NCBI GenBank assembly: GCA_002709395.1
Contig: PAQU01000075.1
Span: 6,743 to 54,475 of the forward strand
Source: Roseibacillus sp.
GTDB lineage: Bacteria > Verrucomicrobiota > Verrucomicrobiia > Verrucomicrobiales > Akkermansiaceae
DNA: 47,733 nt
Direction: 5' to 3'
Shown here: positions 1 to 8,630 of the stretch, piece after piece
How positions within the stretch are numbered: the first letter of the stretch is position 1
How the letters are laid out: every line of letters starts with the position of its first letter
The notes under the pieces: generated by a model
The model's input: the letters and a program-made list of their open reading frames with translations, nothing else
What the model was told of the DNA's origin: nothing
Database searches by the model: none
Position numbers and translations under genes: made by a program

Positions 1-54
1 GAGGGGCGGCCGAGATTGCGGCTGGGGCGATTGTGGAACTACTGGAGCGAAAAG

Positions 55-798
55 ATGGCCACTGATTATGGAGACGGGCTTCCCGAGGAGCCCAAGAAGC
101 CGAACCCGGCATGGAAGATCGCGATGGTGGGAGCTCCTGCCTTCCTTCTCCTGTCGACCGGCTGGGCTCTCTGGATCTGGTGGAAGGAGTCTCAGGATGA
201 TTCGGTCGATCCACGCCTTGCGCTGGCCTCCGTAGCGGCGGAGGTAGTGGAGCTCGAGGACAGCCTGCACAAGCTTTCGAGTGTCCTGGGCCCCCGTGAC
301 TGGGAGTCAGCAGAGGGACGCATCAACATGCGCCGGGCCATTGCCCTGATCGATGGAACCCTCAGCCCGCGCAACTATGGGTTTGTTGTCCGAAGGGGTG
401 AGCGCTTGTCGTATGAGGGTGAGCCGTGGCCTACGGTCTGGGTCGACCTGGTGGGAGGTGGTGATCCAGAGCGGGTAGTATTGGTCAATGCCGCCTACGA
501 TGGTAGCGATGCGGAGATCGCCCTGGTTCTTGCGGTGGCACGGGATCTCAGGGATGAGCAATTTCACTGCACGGTCCGCTTCGTCTTCCACCCCTCAAGG
601 CTCTATTCTGGTCCGGGAGAGGAGAAGATCCTTTCAGATATCCTGGGCGATAAGGAGACCCTTGGCGCTACTTTGGCCCCCGAGTTGCCCGGTGGTGAGA
701 GCCAGTCCTCAGTCCGTGGAGCTTGGAATGGCGCGGAACTCAAGCCTCTGGCAGATGCCTTTGCCGAGCGGGTGCGGGACAGTGCCGAGGCCCTGTGA
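55..798 (+). CDS. Membrane-anchored M28-like protein, probably catalytically dead
   Basis: The ATG at 55 is preferred over the track's TTG at 16 because GGAG lies 7 nt upstream. This gives 247 residues: a short acidic/proline-rich N-terminus, one transmembrane helix at about residues 22-41, and an extracytoplasmic domain. The stretch VVLVNAAYDGSDAEIALVLA, followed by a strand reading TVRFVFHPSR, resembles the core of M28 zinc aminopeptidases, where one expects a G-A-H-Y-D motif and then F-F-D-A-E-E. The metal-binding His, the second Asp and the Glu pair are absent. Family assignment is inference from the fold-like pattern. Function is unknown, possibly scaffold or binding rather than proteolysis. 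It sits just upstream of a tRNA gene. Confidence 0.6.
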   Translation: MATDYGDGLPEEPKKPNPAWKIAMVGAPAFLLLSTGWALWIWWKESQDDSVDPRLALASVAAEVVELEDSLHKLSSVLGPRDWESAEGRINMRRAIALIDGTLSPRNYGFVVRRGERLSYEGEPWPTVWVDLVGGGDPERVVLVNAAYDGSDAEIALVLAVARDLRDEQFHCTVRFVFHPSRLYSGPGEEKILSDILGDKETLGATLAPELPGGESQSSVRGAWNGAELKPLADAFAERVRDSAEAL

Positions 799-876
799 GA
801 CCCGGCTTTCTGACTGAGAATTGCCTTGATGCGGAGGAGGTCCCCGCGTATTTCTCCCGCCCCGAGGACTAAACAA

Positions 877-949
877 GGGGCATTAGCTCAGTTGGTAGAG
901 CGCTTCAATGGCATTGAAGAGGTCAACGGTTCGACTCCGTTATGCTCCA
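877..949 (+). tRNA. tRNA-Ala (anticodon GGC)
   Basis: A full cloverleaf can be drawn. The acceptor stem GGGGCAT pairs with ATGCTCC and contains the G3-U70 wobble pair that identifies alanine tRNAs. The D-stem is GCTC/GAGC with loop AGTTGGTA. The anticodon stem CTTCA/TGAAG encloses the loop ATGGCAT, giving anticodon GGC at 910-912. The T-arm is AACGG-TTCGACT-CCGTT and the discriminator base is A at 949. The 3' CCA is not encoded (the next bases are GTC), so it must be added by the CCA enzyme. It reads GCC and GCU alanine codons. Confidence 0.96.
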
Positions 950-1102
950 GTCTTCGCCCGTTCGGGAGGAGGGGACGGGAAAGCAGCGAAAGGATCGATT
1001 TCGGCCGGCCGGGCTTACCCGCTCAACGGAAATCAGGGAAATCGCAACCTTGTCTTTTCTTTCTCGCCCAGTTTTTTGACACCACTCCTCAGATAATCAC
1101 CC

Positions 1103-1456
1103 ATGCCTGTTGAAGGACAAGATCTTGCCGTGGCCTGCGCCAGGGCTGCCGAGGAGATTCTCGCGGAAGATATCAAGATCCTCGATCTGCAGGGAATTTC
1201 CTCCCTGACAGATTTCATGGTGATTTGCTCCGGTAATTCCATGCCACACCTCAAGGCAATCCTGCGGGAGGTGGAAGCGAAGGTGCATGGGTTTACGGAA
1301 GCCAAGCCCCTCTACACCGAAGGGAGGGCTGACAGTCGCTGGGTGGTTCTCGATTATGTCGATGTCATGGTTCACATCATGCATGGAGAAATGCGGAAGC
1401 TTTACGCTCTGGAAGATCTCTGGGGAGATGCGAGCATGATTCAGTGGGAATCCTGA
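1103..1456 (+). CDS. rsfS: Ribosomal silencing factor RsfS
   Basis: A 117-residue protein of the RsfS/Iojap (DUF143) family, which binds ribosomal protein uL14 on the 50S subunit and blocks subunit joining during starvation. The core is characteristic: ILDLQGISSLTDFMVICSG near residues 26-45, then a helix with HLKAILREVE, then the C-terminal strand pair around WVVLDYVDVMVHIMH. Length matches the family. No good Shine-Dalgarno precedes the ATG. It lies between tRNA-Ala and cinA on the same strand, with 69 bp to the cinA start, so it may share a transcript with it. The assignment is secure. Confidence 0.95.
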   Translation: MPVEGQDLAVACARAAEEILAEDIKILDLQGISSLTDFMVICSGNSMPHLKAILREVEAKVHGFTEAKPLYTEGRADSRWVVLDYVDVMVHIMHGEMRKLYALEDLWGDASMIQWES

Positions 1457-1525
1457 GGTCCGTCCGTCAGGTCGGAAATATGCCCTTCCCGGGATTTGAA
1501 TTTGAAATCTTTGAGGGGGAGCGGG

Positions 1526-2770
1526 ATGGTGCGTCCCGTGCGCATTGAACTGCTGACCACCGGAACAGAGCTTCTTCTCGGGACCACTCAGAATACCCAT
1601 GGGGCCTGGATCGGGCAGCGCCTCCTGCGAATGGGTCTGCGGATCTCCCGGCAGGTCACCGTGCCGGATGGACAGGCTGTAGGCGATGCCATGGGGGCAG
1701 GTCTAGCAGAGGGGGATGCTCTCATTGTGACGGGTGGGCTTGGCCCAACGAGTGACGATCTTACCCGGGAAAGCCTGGCGGAAGTGCTCGGACTTGAAAT
1801 GATTGAGGATGAGGCAGCCATGCGGACGATCGAGGAGTTCTTTGCGAGTCGCCAGAGAGAGATGGCTCCGGCCAACCGCAAGCAGGCCCGGGCCCCGGTG
1901 GGGGCGGACATACTCGCAAATCCGAATGGAACGGCCCCGGGGCTTTATCTTCCTCCGAGGTTGAGTGGTTCATTTAACTGTGCGGTGTTTCTTCTCCCCG
2001 GTCCCCCACGTGAGCTCTATCCGATGTTCGAGGCGGAGGTTGTGCCTCGGCTGCGGGCTCTCAGTGGAATTGAAGATGTGCCTGATTTCCTTGAGCTGAA
2101 GTTCGCGGGGGTTGGAGAGAGTGATTTTCACCAGGGAGTTGATGAGCAGCTGGAAGTCATCGACGGGTTGGAGCATGGCTATTGTGCCAGGCCCGGAGAA
2201 GTCGACCTGCGGTTGATGGGTTCTCCGTGTGCCGTACTGGAGGCCCGCAGGCTCGTGGAGAAATCGTTCGGGCAGGAACTAGTGAGTGATGATGGCTCAG
2301 TTCTTGAGGAAGTGGTGGTGCGTAAACTTATGGATCAGGGGAAGACTCTGGCGATTGCAGAGAGTTGCACGGGGGGGCTTATAGCCTCCCGGATTACTGA
2401 TGTCCCGGGCTCCTCGGAAGTGTTTCATTATGGATTTGTAACCTACGCCAATCAGGCCAAGCGGGATCTTATCGGGGTAATTGGTGAAGATATCTCGGAG
2501 CACGGGGCGGTTAGCGAACCGGTGGTGTGCCAGATGGCTGAGGGTGCCCTTCAGAGAGGAGATGCGGACCTTGCAGTTGCAGTGACCGGGATTGCGGGGC
2601 CTGCAGGAGGGAATAAGGAGAAGCCGGTGGGTACGGTTTTTCTCGGCATTGCAGAACGTGGCAGGGAGACCAGAGCGCTGAAGCAGTTTCATCCCTGGGG
2701 GCGTGATGTCTTCAAACGTCAGGTCAGCCAGTCTGCCTTGAACCTGGTCCGCTTGGCACTGGGAGGATAG
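1526..2770 (+). CDS. cinA: CinA family protein (NMN deamidase / competence-damage inducible)
   Basis: The track opens at a TTG (1496), but the ATG at 1526 follows the purine-rich GAGGGGGAGCGGG and starts with the usual MVRPVRIELLTTGTELLLG, giving 414 residues. Residues about 1-170 form the MoCF-like domain with TGGLGPTSDDLT, associated with ADP-ribose or NAD-derivative hydrolysis. The last 160 residues form the PncC-type nicotinamide-nucleotide amidase domain, with AESCTGGL and the VTGIAGPAGG segment. Family members recycle pyridine nucleotides, and their link to competence is only genetic in some bacteria. The gene ends 5 bp from the convergent folA stop, leaving no room for a conventional terminator. 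Confidence 0.94.
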   Translation: MVRPVRIELLTTGTELLLGTTQNTHGAWIGQRLLRMGLRISRQVTVPDGQAVGDAMGAGLAEGDALIVTGGLGPTSDDLTRESLAEVLGLEMIEDEAAMRTIEEFFASRQREMAPANRKQARAPVGADILANPNGTAPGLYLPPRLSGSFNCAVFLLPGPPRELYPMFEAEVVPRLRALSGIEDVPDFLELKFAGVGESDFHQGVDEQLEVIDGLEHGYCARPGEVDLRLMGSPCAVLEARRLVEKSFGQELVSDDGSVLEEVVVRKLMDQGKTLAIAESCTGGLIASRITDVPGSSEVFHYGFVTYANQAKRDLIGVIGEDISEHGAVSEPVVCQMAEGALQRGDADLAVAVTGIAGPAGGNKEKPVGTVFLGIAERGRETRALKQFHPWGRDVFKRQVSQSALNLVRLALGG

Positions 2771-2775
2771 CCCTG

Positions 2776-3237
2776 TTACCTGCGATATCTGCGAACTTCG
2801 AATTCCGGATAACTTTCGACCAGTTCGTAGCCGCGGAACTGATCCTCGAATTCCGGAAAGAAGGTGTCGCCCTGGTGGCTGCCGTAGACCCACGAGACCA
2901 GGATTTCATCGAGGATCGGAAGAAAAAGAGAGTAGATTTCCGCTCCCCCCATGATGAACACGTTCGGCTCCTCAAGCTGAAGGGAGGCGAGTTCATCGGG
3001 ATCGTGGATAACCTCCACCCCCTCTGTTGACCATGAGTGGTCACGAGTGAGAACAATATTCTGCCGGGCGGGAAGGGGCTTGCCGATCGAATCGAAGGTC
3101 TTGCGGCCCATTACTACCGGATGACCACTGGTAGCACGTTTGAAAAACCTGAGATCCTCCGGCAAGTGCCAGGGCAGCCGGTTATCGCGACCGATGACCC
3201 GCTCCGGGGTCATGGCGACGATGGCGGTGAGAGTCAT
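2776..3237 (-). CDS. folA: Dihydrofolate reductase
   Basis: A 153-residue type I DHFR that reduces dihydrofolate to tetrahydrofolate with NADPH. Visible landmarks are the N-terminal strand ending in the Met20-like loop ([16 protein letters not shown], with the catalytic acidic residue in LPEDL), the [16 protein letters not shown] cofactor segment, and [15 protein letters not shown]. Its ATG overlaps the thyA stop by 4 nt (ATGA arrangement), so the two are almost certainly translationally coupled. The coupling fits the biology, since ThyA produces the dihydrofolate that FolA reduces. Confidence 0.97.
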   Translation of the reverse strand: MTLTAIVAMTPERVIGRDNRLPWHLPEDLRFFKRATSGHPVVMGRKTFDSIGKPLPARQNIVLTRDHSWSTEGVEVIHDPDELASLQLEEPNVFIMGGAEIYSLFLPILDEILVSWVYGSHQGDTFFPEFEDQFRGYELVESYPEFEVRRYRR

Positions 3238-4043
3238 ACTGAGACCTCCGCCTTGATATGAGGATGAGGATCGTAGTTCTCGAGGGTGAAGTCCTCAAAG
3301 GAGAAGTCGTCGATCCCGCGCACCTCCGGATTGATTCGCATTCTCGGAAGGGGGCGTGGTTCCCGGGTCAGCTGCAATTCTGCCTGCTCGATGTGATTGG
3401 AGTAGAGGTGCAGGTCCCCGAAGGAGTGGATGAAGTCACGCGGTTCGTAGTCGAGCACCTGTGCGATCATCATCGTAAACAGGGAGTAGCTTGCGATATT
3501 GAAAGGGACTCCAAGAAAGAGATCCGCGCTGCGCTGGTAGAGCTGGCATGAGAGCCCGGGACGTCCGTCCCGGGCGGCGTGGACGTAGAACTGAAAGAGC
3601 AGATGACAGGGCGGAAGGGCCATCTGGTCGACCTTGCCGACATTCCATGCAGAGACGATGTGGCGGCGGGAGTGGGGCTTGTTACCCAGATCGTCAATGA
3701 GGCGTGCGATCTGGTCGATGCCTTTCCCCTCACCGGTTTCCCAAGCCCTCCATTGCTGTCCGTAGACCGGCCCAAGATCACCGTTTTCGTCAGCCCATTC
3801 GTCCCATATCCGTACCTTGTTCTCCTGCAGGTATCGAATATTGGTATCCCCCATCAGAAACCAGAGCAGTTCATGGATGATGGATCGGAGATGAAGTTTC
3901 TTGGTGGTAAGGCAGGGAAATCCCTCGCGCAGGTCATAGCGGACTTGTCTCCCGAAAACCGAGCGGGTTCCGGTGCCAGTGCGGTCAGCGCGCTCTTCGC
4001 CGTTTTCTAGAACATCGCGGAGCAGATCCAAGTATTGCCGCAC
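3234..4043 (-). CDS. thyA: Thymidylate synthase
   Basis: A 269-residue ThyA, converting dUMP to dTMP with methylenetetrahydrofolate as donor. The catalytic cysteine lies in [14 protein letters not shown], preceded by [12 protein letters not shown] (phosphate-binding arginines). The region [14 protein letters not shown] and the C-terminal [14 protein letters not shown] are also canonical. The start is GTG. Length matches the E. coli enzyme within a few residues. It is the first gene of a coupled thyA-folA unit, 100 bp downstream of the release-factor-like gene. The organism therefore relies on ThyA, although an additional ThyX elsewhere cannot be excluded. Confidence 0.97.
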   Translation of the reverse strand: MRQYLDLLRDVLENGEERADRTGTGTRSVFGRQVRYDLREGFPCLTTKKLHLRSIIHELLWFLMGDTNIRYLQENKVRIWDEWADENGDLGPVYGQQWRAWETGEGKGIDQIARLIDDLGNKPHSRRHIVSAWNVGKVDQMALPPCHLLFQFYVHAARDGRPGLSCQLYQRSADLFLGVPFNIASYSLFTMMIAQVLDYEPRDFIHSFGDLHLYSNHIEQAELQLTREPRPLPRMRINPEVRGIDDFSFEDFTLENYDPHPHIKAEVSV

Positions 4044-4143
4044 GCTGTTCTTTAACCATGAATGGGACGAAAGACGCTAAAAAAATCAGGATGGGAATAA
4101 CTTTGGGAACCACCCCATGGGGGCAACCCTTGATCGGCTGAGG

Positions 4144-4551
4144 CTAATGGTCATCGCCGCGAGGTTTTCTTCGGAGCTCCTTTTTCTGCCCGTGTTGCCT
4201 CTTCAGGCCTACTTCACGCTGTCTCTGCCTCCGGGAACGACGGCGTTTCTGTCGACGGATTTTCTCAATGCGTTGCTGGCGCTCGGATTTGCGGCCCTGG
4301 GCAATCTCCTCGAGGCGTTCGCAAAGCTCCCGGCGGGCGATGAAGCGGTTCATCTCGCGTGAGCGCTGGGCCTGGCACTTGATTTCGATTCCGCTGGGCT
4401 GATGCTGGAGATAGACGCAGGAGCTTGTCTTGTTGATTTTCTGGCCCCCGTGCCCGGTTCCCCTGATGAAACGCTCGATTAGATCGTCCTCCAGAATGCC
4501 GAGATCCACCATGCGCCGTTTCAGGGCCGCACGCTTGTCCTGTCCGATCAT
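4144..4551 (-). CDS. GGQ-domain release-factor-like protein (MTRFR/ArfB type)
   Basis: A 135-residue protein with a class I release factor catalytic domain but no codon-recognition domains. The segment RGTGHGGQKINKTSS carries the GGQ motif that hydrolyses peptidyl-tRNA. It is followed by CVYLQHQPSGIEIKCQAQRS, which is closer to the C12orf65/MTRFR and PrfH pattern than to full RF1/RF2. The last 50 residues are strongly basic (KIRRQKRRRSRRQRQR), like the tail that ArfB/ICT1 places in an empty mRNA channel. Ribosome rescue of stalled peptidyl-tRNA is the likely job, by inference. Its ATG overlaps the panB stop in an ATGA arrangement. Confidence 0.85.
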   Translation of the reverse strand: MIGQDKRAALKRRMVDLGILEDDLIERFIRGTGHGGQKINKTSSCVYLQHQPSGIEIKCQAQRSREMNRFIARRELCERLEEIAQGRKSERQQRIEKIRRQKRRRSRRQRQREVGLKRQHGQKKELRRKPRGDDH

Positions 4552-5351
4552 GAAGCAGCCGGTGCAGGAATCGTGGTTCGTTCCGTAGCGTGGCAGTGCA
4601 AAATATAGTCGGAGACGGATTTCCTTATCTCGCCCGCAACGTCGGCACGTTGCGTTGCAAATGGGGGAACAAACCAGGGGTAGGATCCGATCACGTCGGA
4701 AGTTACCGCGATCTCCCCGTCACAGTTTCCGGTACCACATCCTATGCCAATGGTGGGAATTCCGGTATGACAGCGCACCTCTTTAGCAACAGTGGGAACG
4801 ACGCTTTCAAGGACGACCGCGAAGCAACCAGCTGTCTCAAGGGCGACCGCGCCTTGGAGAAGGCATGAGGCTTCTGCGCTGGACTTTCCCTTGGTTCTGT
4901 ATCCGCCCTCTTCCCTGACCTGTTGCGGGAGCATTCCCAGATGGCCAAGGACGGGGATACCCTCCCTTATTATAGCAGCGACGTTTTCAGCCTGTTCCGT
5001 TCCTCCCTCCAGTTTGACCGCTTCCGCACCAGCCTTGACCAGGGTATGGGCGTTCTGGACCGCCTCGGTTTCATTATCGTAAGAGTTGATGGGAAGATCG
5101 GCCACGAGAAGGGCTTTGCGGCAACCACGGGCTGCGGCGGACACATGATGGATCATGTGCTCCATGGTTACATGGGTGGTATCGGGAAATCCAAGCACCA
5201 CCATGCCAAGAGAGTCTCCGACAAGAATGAGGTCCGTGCCAGCTTCGTCAAGAAGGCGAGCGGTGGGGTAGTCCCAGGCAGTGAGCGCAGCAATTGGTGG
5301 CCCTTCCTCCTTTCGTGCCCGGATCGCGGAACACTTGTCGCTGACATTCAC
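4548..5351 (-). CDS. panB: 3-methyl-2-oxobutanoate hydroxymethyltransferase (ketopantoate hydroxymethyltransferase)
   Basis: PanB catalyses the first committed step of pantothenate/CoA synthesis, adding a hydroxymethyl group from methylene-THF to 2-oxoisovalerate. Motifs seen are ALTAWDYPTARLLDEAGTD, LVGDSLGMVVLGF (metal and substrate Asp), KLEGG, and VLGHLGMLPQ. The track's start is a TTG at 5399 (283 aa). The start is ambiguous: in-frame GTG codons at 5357 and 5351 give about 267 residues, nearer the family norm, and I use 5351. No clear Shine-Dalgarno is seen at any of them. Use of a folate cofactor fits its location between folK and thyA-folA. Confidence 0.92.
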   Translation of the reverse strand: MNVSDKCSAIRARKEEGPPIAALTAWDYPTARLLDEAGTDLILVGDSLGMVVLGFPDTTHVTMEHMIHHVSAAARGCRKALLVADLPINSYDNETEAVQNAHTLVKAGAEAVKLEGGTEQAENVAAIIREGIPVLGHLGMLPQQVREEGGYRTKGKSSAEASCLLQGAVALETAGCFAVVLESVVPTVAKEVRCHTGIPTIGIGCGTGNCDGEIAVTSDVIGSYPWFVPPFATQRADVAGEIRKSVSDYILHCHATERTTIPAPAAS

Positions 5352-5491
5352 ATACACGTGATAACAGCTCTTCGAGTGGATGCGAGTCCGGGAGGGCAAA
5401 AAGATATCCGGATTCTGGTATTCTTCGTATCAGCCATCGGGCTTTCCCCTCAGAACAGCAGAAACAGATGAGCAGGGGTAGATCACCCCGG

Positions 5492-6001
5492 CTACCACAT
5501 GGCTTGAACGAGAACCGGTTCAGCTTCCCCGGAGTCAAGGTGACTGAGATGCTCGCTGATGGTGACGGTATCTCCCGGCAGGGTCAGAAGGGGACGGATA
5601 TCGGCAAGAGGTTGCAGGACGAATCGCCGATCGACCATTCGCGGATGGGGAATGACGAGAATGCCGGCATCGATGACGTATTCACCGTAGTAGAGGATAT
5701 CGATATCGATGATGCGGGGGGCATTGGGGGGACTGCCCGGCTGACGTCCGAGGTGGAGCTCGAAACCCTGCGTATTCTCGAGGAGTTCGGCAGGTGTTCC
5801 GATGTAGTCGATCTCGATCACGGTGTTGAAGAAATCCGGGGAGTCTTCCGGGCAGTTCACCGGTTCGCTCTGGTAGATGGGAGCCTGCTCGAAATGGGTT
5901 CCCTCGGGGGAAAGGTTCCGGATAAGTTCGCGGGCCGCACGCAGGTTGACAATACGGTCGCCGAGGTTCGACCCCAGCGCTATTCCTACCCGAGCTGCCA
6001 T
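5492..6001 (-). CDS. folK: 6-hydroxymethyl-7,8-dihydropterin pyrophosphokinase
   Basis: FolK transfers pyrophosphate from ATP to hydroxymethyl-dihydropterin in folate biosynthesis. The 169-residue protein has the N-terminal IALGSNLGDR, the middle FFNTVIEID strand, and the diagnostic metal/ATP-binding run PRIIDIDILYYG followed by IPHPRMVDRRFVLQPLADI. Length is typical of the monofunctional enzyme, with no FolB or FolP fusion. It lies 81 bp after dapB and 92 bp before panB on the same strand, inside the long biosynthetic run. Confidence 0.96.
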   Translation of the reverse strand: MAARVGIALGSNLGDRIVNLRAARELIRNLSPEGTHFEQAPIYQSEPVNCPEDSPDFFNTVIEIDYIGTPAELLENTQGFELHLGRQPGSPPNAPRIIDIDILYYGEYVIDAGILVIPHPRMVDRRFVLQPLADIRPLLTLPGDTVTISEHLSHLDSGEAEPVLVQAMW

Positions 6002-6082
6002 TTCAAGATGCTACTGCTGCAGTTTTCATGCCGGGTTTGGCCAGACGTGGTAAAACAGGATTCTACGGTGAACTGGAGCTCC

Positions 6083-6817
6083 CTACCTGAGGCCCAGGAC
6101 GTCCTGCATGTCGTAAAGGCCGGGCTCCCTGTCCCGGAGCCAGAGGGCGGCCCGCAGGGCGCCTGAAGCAAAGGTCATCCGGCTTGAAGCCTTGTGAGTC
6201 AGCTCCACCCGTTCTCCGTCTGCAGCAAACATTACGGTGTGATCGCCCACGACATCCCCGCCTCGCAGGGAGTGCATGCCGATTTGCTGGGTTGGACGTT
6301 CGCCAGTGATCCCGACGCGTCCATGGACGACATCATCCTGATAGGAGGTCCCGGTTTCCTCGTTGAGAATCTCAAGGAGGCGGCGGGCAGTTCCCGAGGG
6401 AGCATCAATCTTATGGCGATGATGCATTTCGGTAACCTCAATGTCGAAGCGTTCGTTATCAAGGACCTGAGCCGCATGCCGGGTGAGCCAGAAGAGGGTA
6501 TTGACTCCAATGGAGAAGTTGGGAGCGAGGACAATGGGAATTTTTTCCGATGCTTTGCCGATGGCTGCTCGCTCGCTCTCGTTATGCCCGGTTGTGCCGA
6601 TGACAAGGGCTGTGTTGGTAGCGGTGGCGTCTTCGAGCAACTGGGAGGTGAAGGAGTGGATGGTAAAATCAATTACGGCTCCCGCTCCCTCCAGGAGGGG
6701 AGTCAGTTCCTCGCCCGTGTCATGCGTTCCATGAATGGTGGCATCCGGGTGGGCCTCCACGGCTTCAGCTACGGAGAGGCCCATGCGCCCTGAGCGTCCG
6801 GTGATAACGATGTTCAT
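6083..6817 (-). CDS. dapB: 4-hydroxy-tetrahydrodipicolinate reductase
   Basis: DapB reduces the DapA product to tetrahydrodipicolinate with NAD(P)H. It has an N-terminal nucleotide-binding GRSGRMG, the VIGTTGHNESE segment, the FSIGVNTLFWL helix, and the substrate-site signature EMHHRHKIDAPSGTA, with the catalytic His and Lys. At 244 residues it is slightly shorter than E. coli DapB (273), as in many other phyla. It follows dapA by 19 bp. DapA and DapF in the same run show that the lysine/meso-diaminopimelate branch is transcribed as a block here. Confidence 0.97.
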   Translation of the reverse strand: MNIVITGRSGRMGLSVAEAVEAHPDATIHGTHDTGEELTPLLEGAGAVIDFTIHSFTSQLLEDATATNTALVIGTTGHNESERAAIGKASEKIPIVLAPNFSIGVNTLFWLTRHAAQVLDNERFDIEVTEMHHRHKIDAPSGTARRLLEILNEETGTSYQDDVVHGRVGITGERPTQQIGMHSLRGGDVVGDHTVMFAADGERVELTHKASSRMTFASGALRAALWLRDREPGLYDMQDVLGLR

Positions 6818-6836
6818 GATGATGGCGGGGAACCGG

Positions 6837-7715
6837 CTACAGGAGATCGAAATCGCTGAGCACTGCTTTCAGGGTTTCAGTTTTATCCTCGGTGAGACCG
6901 ACAAGAGGAAGGCGGAACTCGGAAGTGCACCGGCCGCAGAGGGCAAGGGCGCTCTTGATGGGGATTGGATTGGTGTCAAGAGTCATGAGCACACTGAGGA
7001 GCGGATAGTAGTGTTTCTGAATCTCAAGGGCCTCATCGAAGGACCCCTCGAGAGCGGCTTTGATCTGGCGGGAGATCACCCCGGGGATCAGGTTGGCGGC
7101 TACGGAAACAACCCCGGCAGCTCCCACCGACATGAAGGGTACGGTGAGGGGGTCATCCCCGGAAAGAACCGTAAAGTCTGCCGGGACCGCCTGGACGAGC
7201 TTGTTGACCCGGTCAGATGAACCTCCTGCTTCCTTGATGCTGACTACGGTTTCACAATCGCTGGCCAGGCGCGCCACTGTTTCCACGTCGATCTGGATGA
7301 CGCTGCGTCCGGGAACCGAGTAGAGCATGAGGGGAAGGGATGAAGCTTCCGCTATCGCCTTGAAGTGCTGATAGAGCCCTTCCTGGGAGGGCTTGTTGTA
7401 ATAGGGACAGACCTGGAGCGAGCCATCTACCCCGGCCTTCTCGGCTTCCCTGGTAAGATAAATGGCTTCGCTGGTGGAATTGGCGCCTGTCCCGGCCACT
7501 ACCTTGAGGCGTCCTGCGGAAAACTGCACCGCGTGTCTGATGATCTCGATATGTTCGCTGGCATCGACGGTGGGAGATTCGCCGGTGGTACCAACCGGAA
7601 CAATTCCATCAATACCCTCCTCTGCCTGATGATTGATCAGGGCCTCGAACGCCTCGTAATCCACCTGTCCTTCACGAAAAGGGGTTACCAGAGCGGTATA
7701 ACTGCCTGTGAACAT
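6837..7715 (-). CDS. dapA: 4-hydroxy-tetrahydrodipicolinate synthase
   Basis: DapA condenses pyruvate with aspartate semialdehyde in lysine/meso-DAP synthesis. The 292-residue TIM barrel has the pyruvate-binding VPVGTTGESPT, the catalytic tyrosine in YYNKPSQEGLYQHF, and the Schiff-base lysine in VVSIKEAGGSSDR. Length and motifs are canonical. The bases just upstream of the ATG on the coding strand are pyrimidine-rich (CTCTCCTCCC) rather than a Shine-Dalgarno. It lies 57 bp after dapF and 19 bp before dapB. Confidence 0.97.
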   Translation of the reverse strand: MFTGSYTALVTPFREGQVDYEAFEALINHQAEEGIDGIVPVGTTGESPTVDASEHIEIIRHAVQFSAGRLKVVAGTGANSTSEAIYLTREAEKAGVDGSLQVCPYYNKPSQEGLYQHFKAIAEASSLPLMLYSVPGRSVIQIDVETVARLASDCETVVSIKEAGGSSDRVNKLVQAVPADFTVLSGDDPLTVPFMSVGAAGVVSVAANLIPGVISRQIKAALEGSFDEALEIQKHYYPLLSVLMTLDTNPIPIKSALALCGRCTSEFRLPLVGLTEDKTETLKAVLSDFDLL

Positions 7716-7772
7716 GGGAGGAGAGTAGTGGGGAGCGATGCGGTCACTAGCAAGGGCAAAAACACGTTGTGG

Positions 7773-8582
7773 TCACAGCGTGATCTCGCCTTCGAAGACA
7801 AACTCGGCTGGTCCCGTGAGGGTGACCTCCCGGAAGCCTGATTCGGCGTTCCCCTTAAATCCGACCTTCAGGGTTTCCCCACCCCGGACGTCCACTTTGA
7901 CCGGGGAGGGAACTCCATTGAGGAGGTGATACACAATGGCGCAGGCCACCATCCCCGTCCCGCAGGCGAGGGTTTCCCCTTCTACGCCCCGCTCGTAGGT
8001 TCGGATCGCGATATGTCCGGGTGCTGTCTCCTTTACAAAGTTGGCATTTGTTCCCTGGGGGAAATGGTCGTGGTAGCGGATGGCGGCCCCGATCCTCTTC
8101 ACATCGCAATTGACGAGGTCATCAACAAAGGCGAGGGCGTGGGGGACTCCGGTATTGAGAGCGTGAACGGGGTTTTCCAGCCCTTCGATCGCTATCCCGC
8201 AATCCAGTTCGAGGGCAAACGGGTCTGACATGGTGACCTCCACGTCCTCGCCTACAAGTCGGGAGGTAAGTTCGCCAGCGATGGTTTCGAAGCTGAGCTC
8301 TTCCTGGTTGCCGGCAAGTAATCGAGCGGTGTAGCGCCCGAAACAGCGAGCTCCGTTGCCACACATTTCAGCTTCACCCCCGTCGGAGTTATAGTAGCGG
8401 AACCTGAAATCAGCCTTACCCTCGGCAGGTTCTACGGCCAGCAGGCCATCTGCGCCCACTCCGCGGTGGCGATCGCAGATTCTCGCGATCTGCTCACTGC
8501 TGAGCTGGATAGACAGGTCACGATTGTCGATCATGACGAAGTCGTTTCCAGCTCCGTTCATCTTGGTGAAGGGAAGACGCAT
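7773..8582 (-). CDS. dapF: Diaminopimelate epimerase
   Basis: DapF interconverts LL- and meso-diaminopimelate, supplying meso-DAP for peptidoglycan and lysine. Both catalytic cysteines are present, one in EMCGNGARCFGRY and the other in GETLACGTGMVA. The N-terminus FTKMNGAGNDFVMIDN is diagnostic, and the 269-residue length is typical. Presence of DapF implies the route runs through LL-DAP (via DapD/DapC/DapE or the DapL aminotransferase). Those upstream enzymes are not in this window. It sits 48 bp downstream of trpA. Confidence 0.97.
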   Translation of the reverse strand: MRLPFTKMNGAGNDFVMIDNRDLSIQLSSEQIARICDRHRGVGADGLLAVEPAEGKADFRFRYYNSDGGEAEMCGNGARCFGRYTARLLAGNQEELSFETIAGELTSRLVGEDVEVTMSDPFALELDCGIAIEGLENPVHALNTGVPHALAFVDDLVNCDVKRIGAAIRYHDHFPQGTNANFVKETAPGHIAIRTYERGVEGETLACGTGMVACAIVYHLLNGVPSPVKVDVRGGETLKVGFKGNAESGFREVTLTGPAEFVFEGEITL

Positions 8583-8630
8583 GGCGTGCCGGATTTGAGA
8601 TGAAGGCGATACTTTCGTTGTGCGTAAAGG

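Noticed and set aside
826-1113. 95-codon ORF across the tRNA gene
   Set aside because: It runs straight through tRNA-Ala and into rsfS, so it is a chance open frame.
5468-6166. 232-codon plus-strand ORF
   Set aside because: It is a shadow of folK, whose catalytic motif is unmistakable on the other strand.
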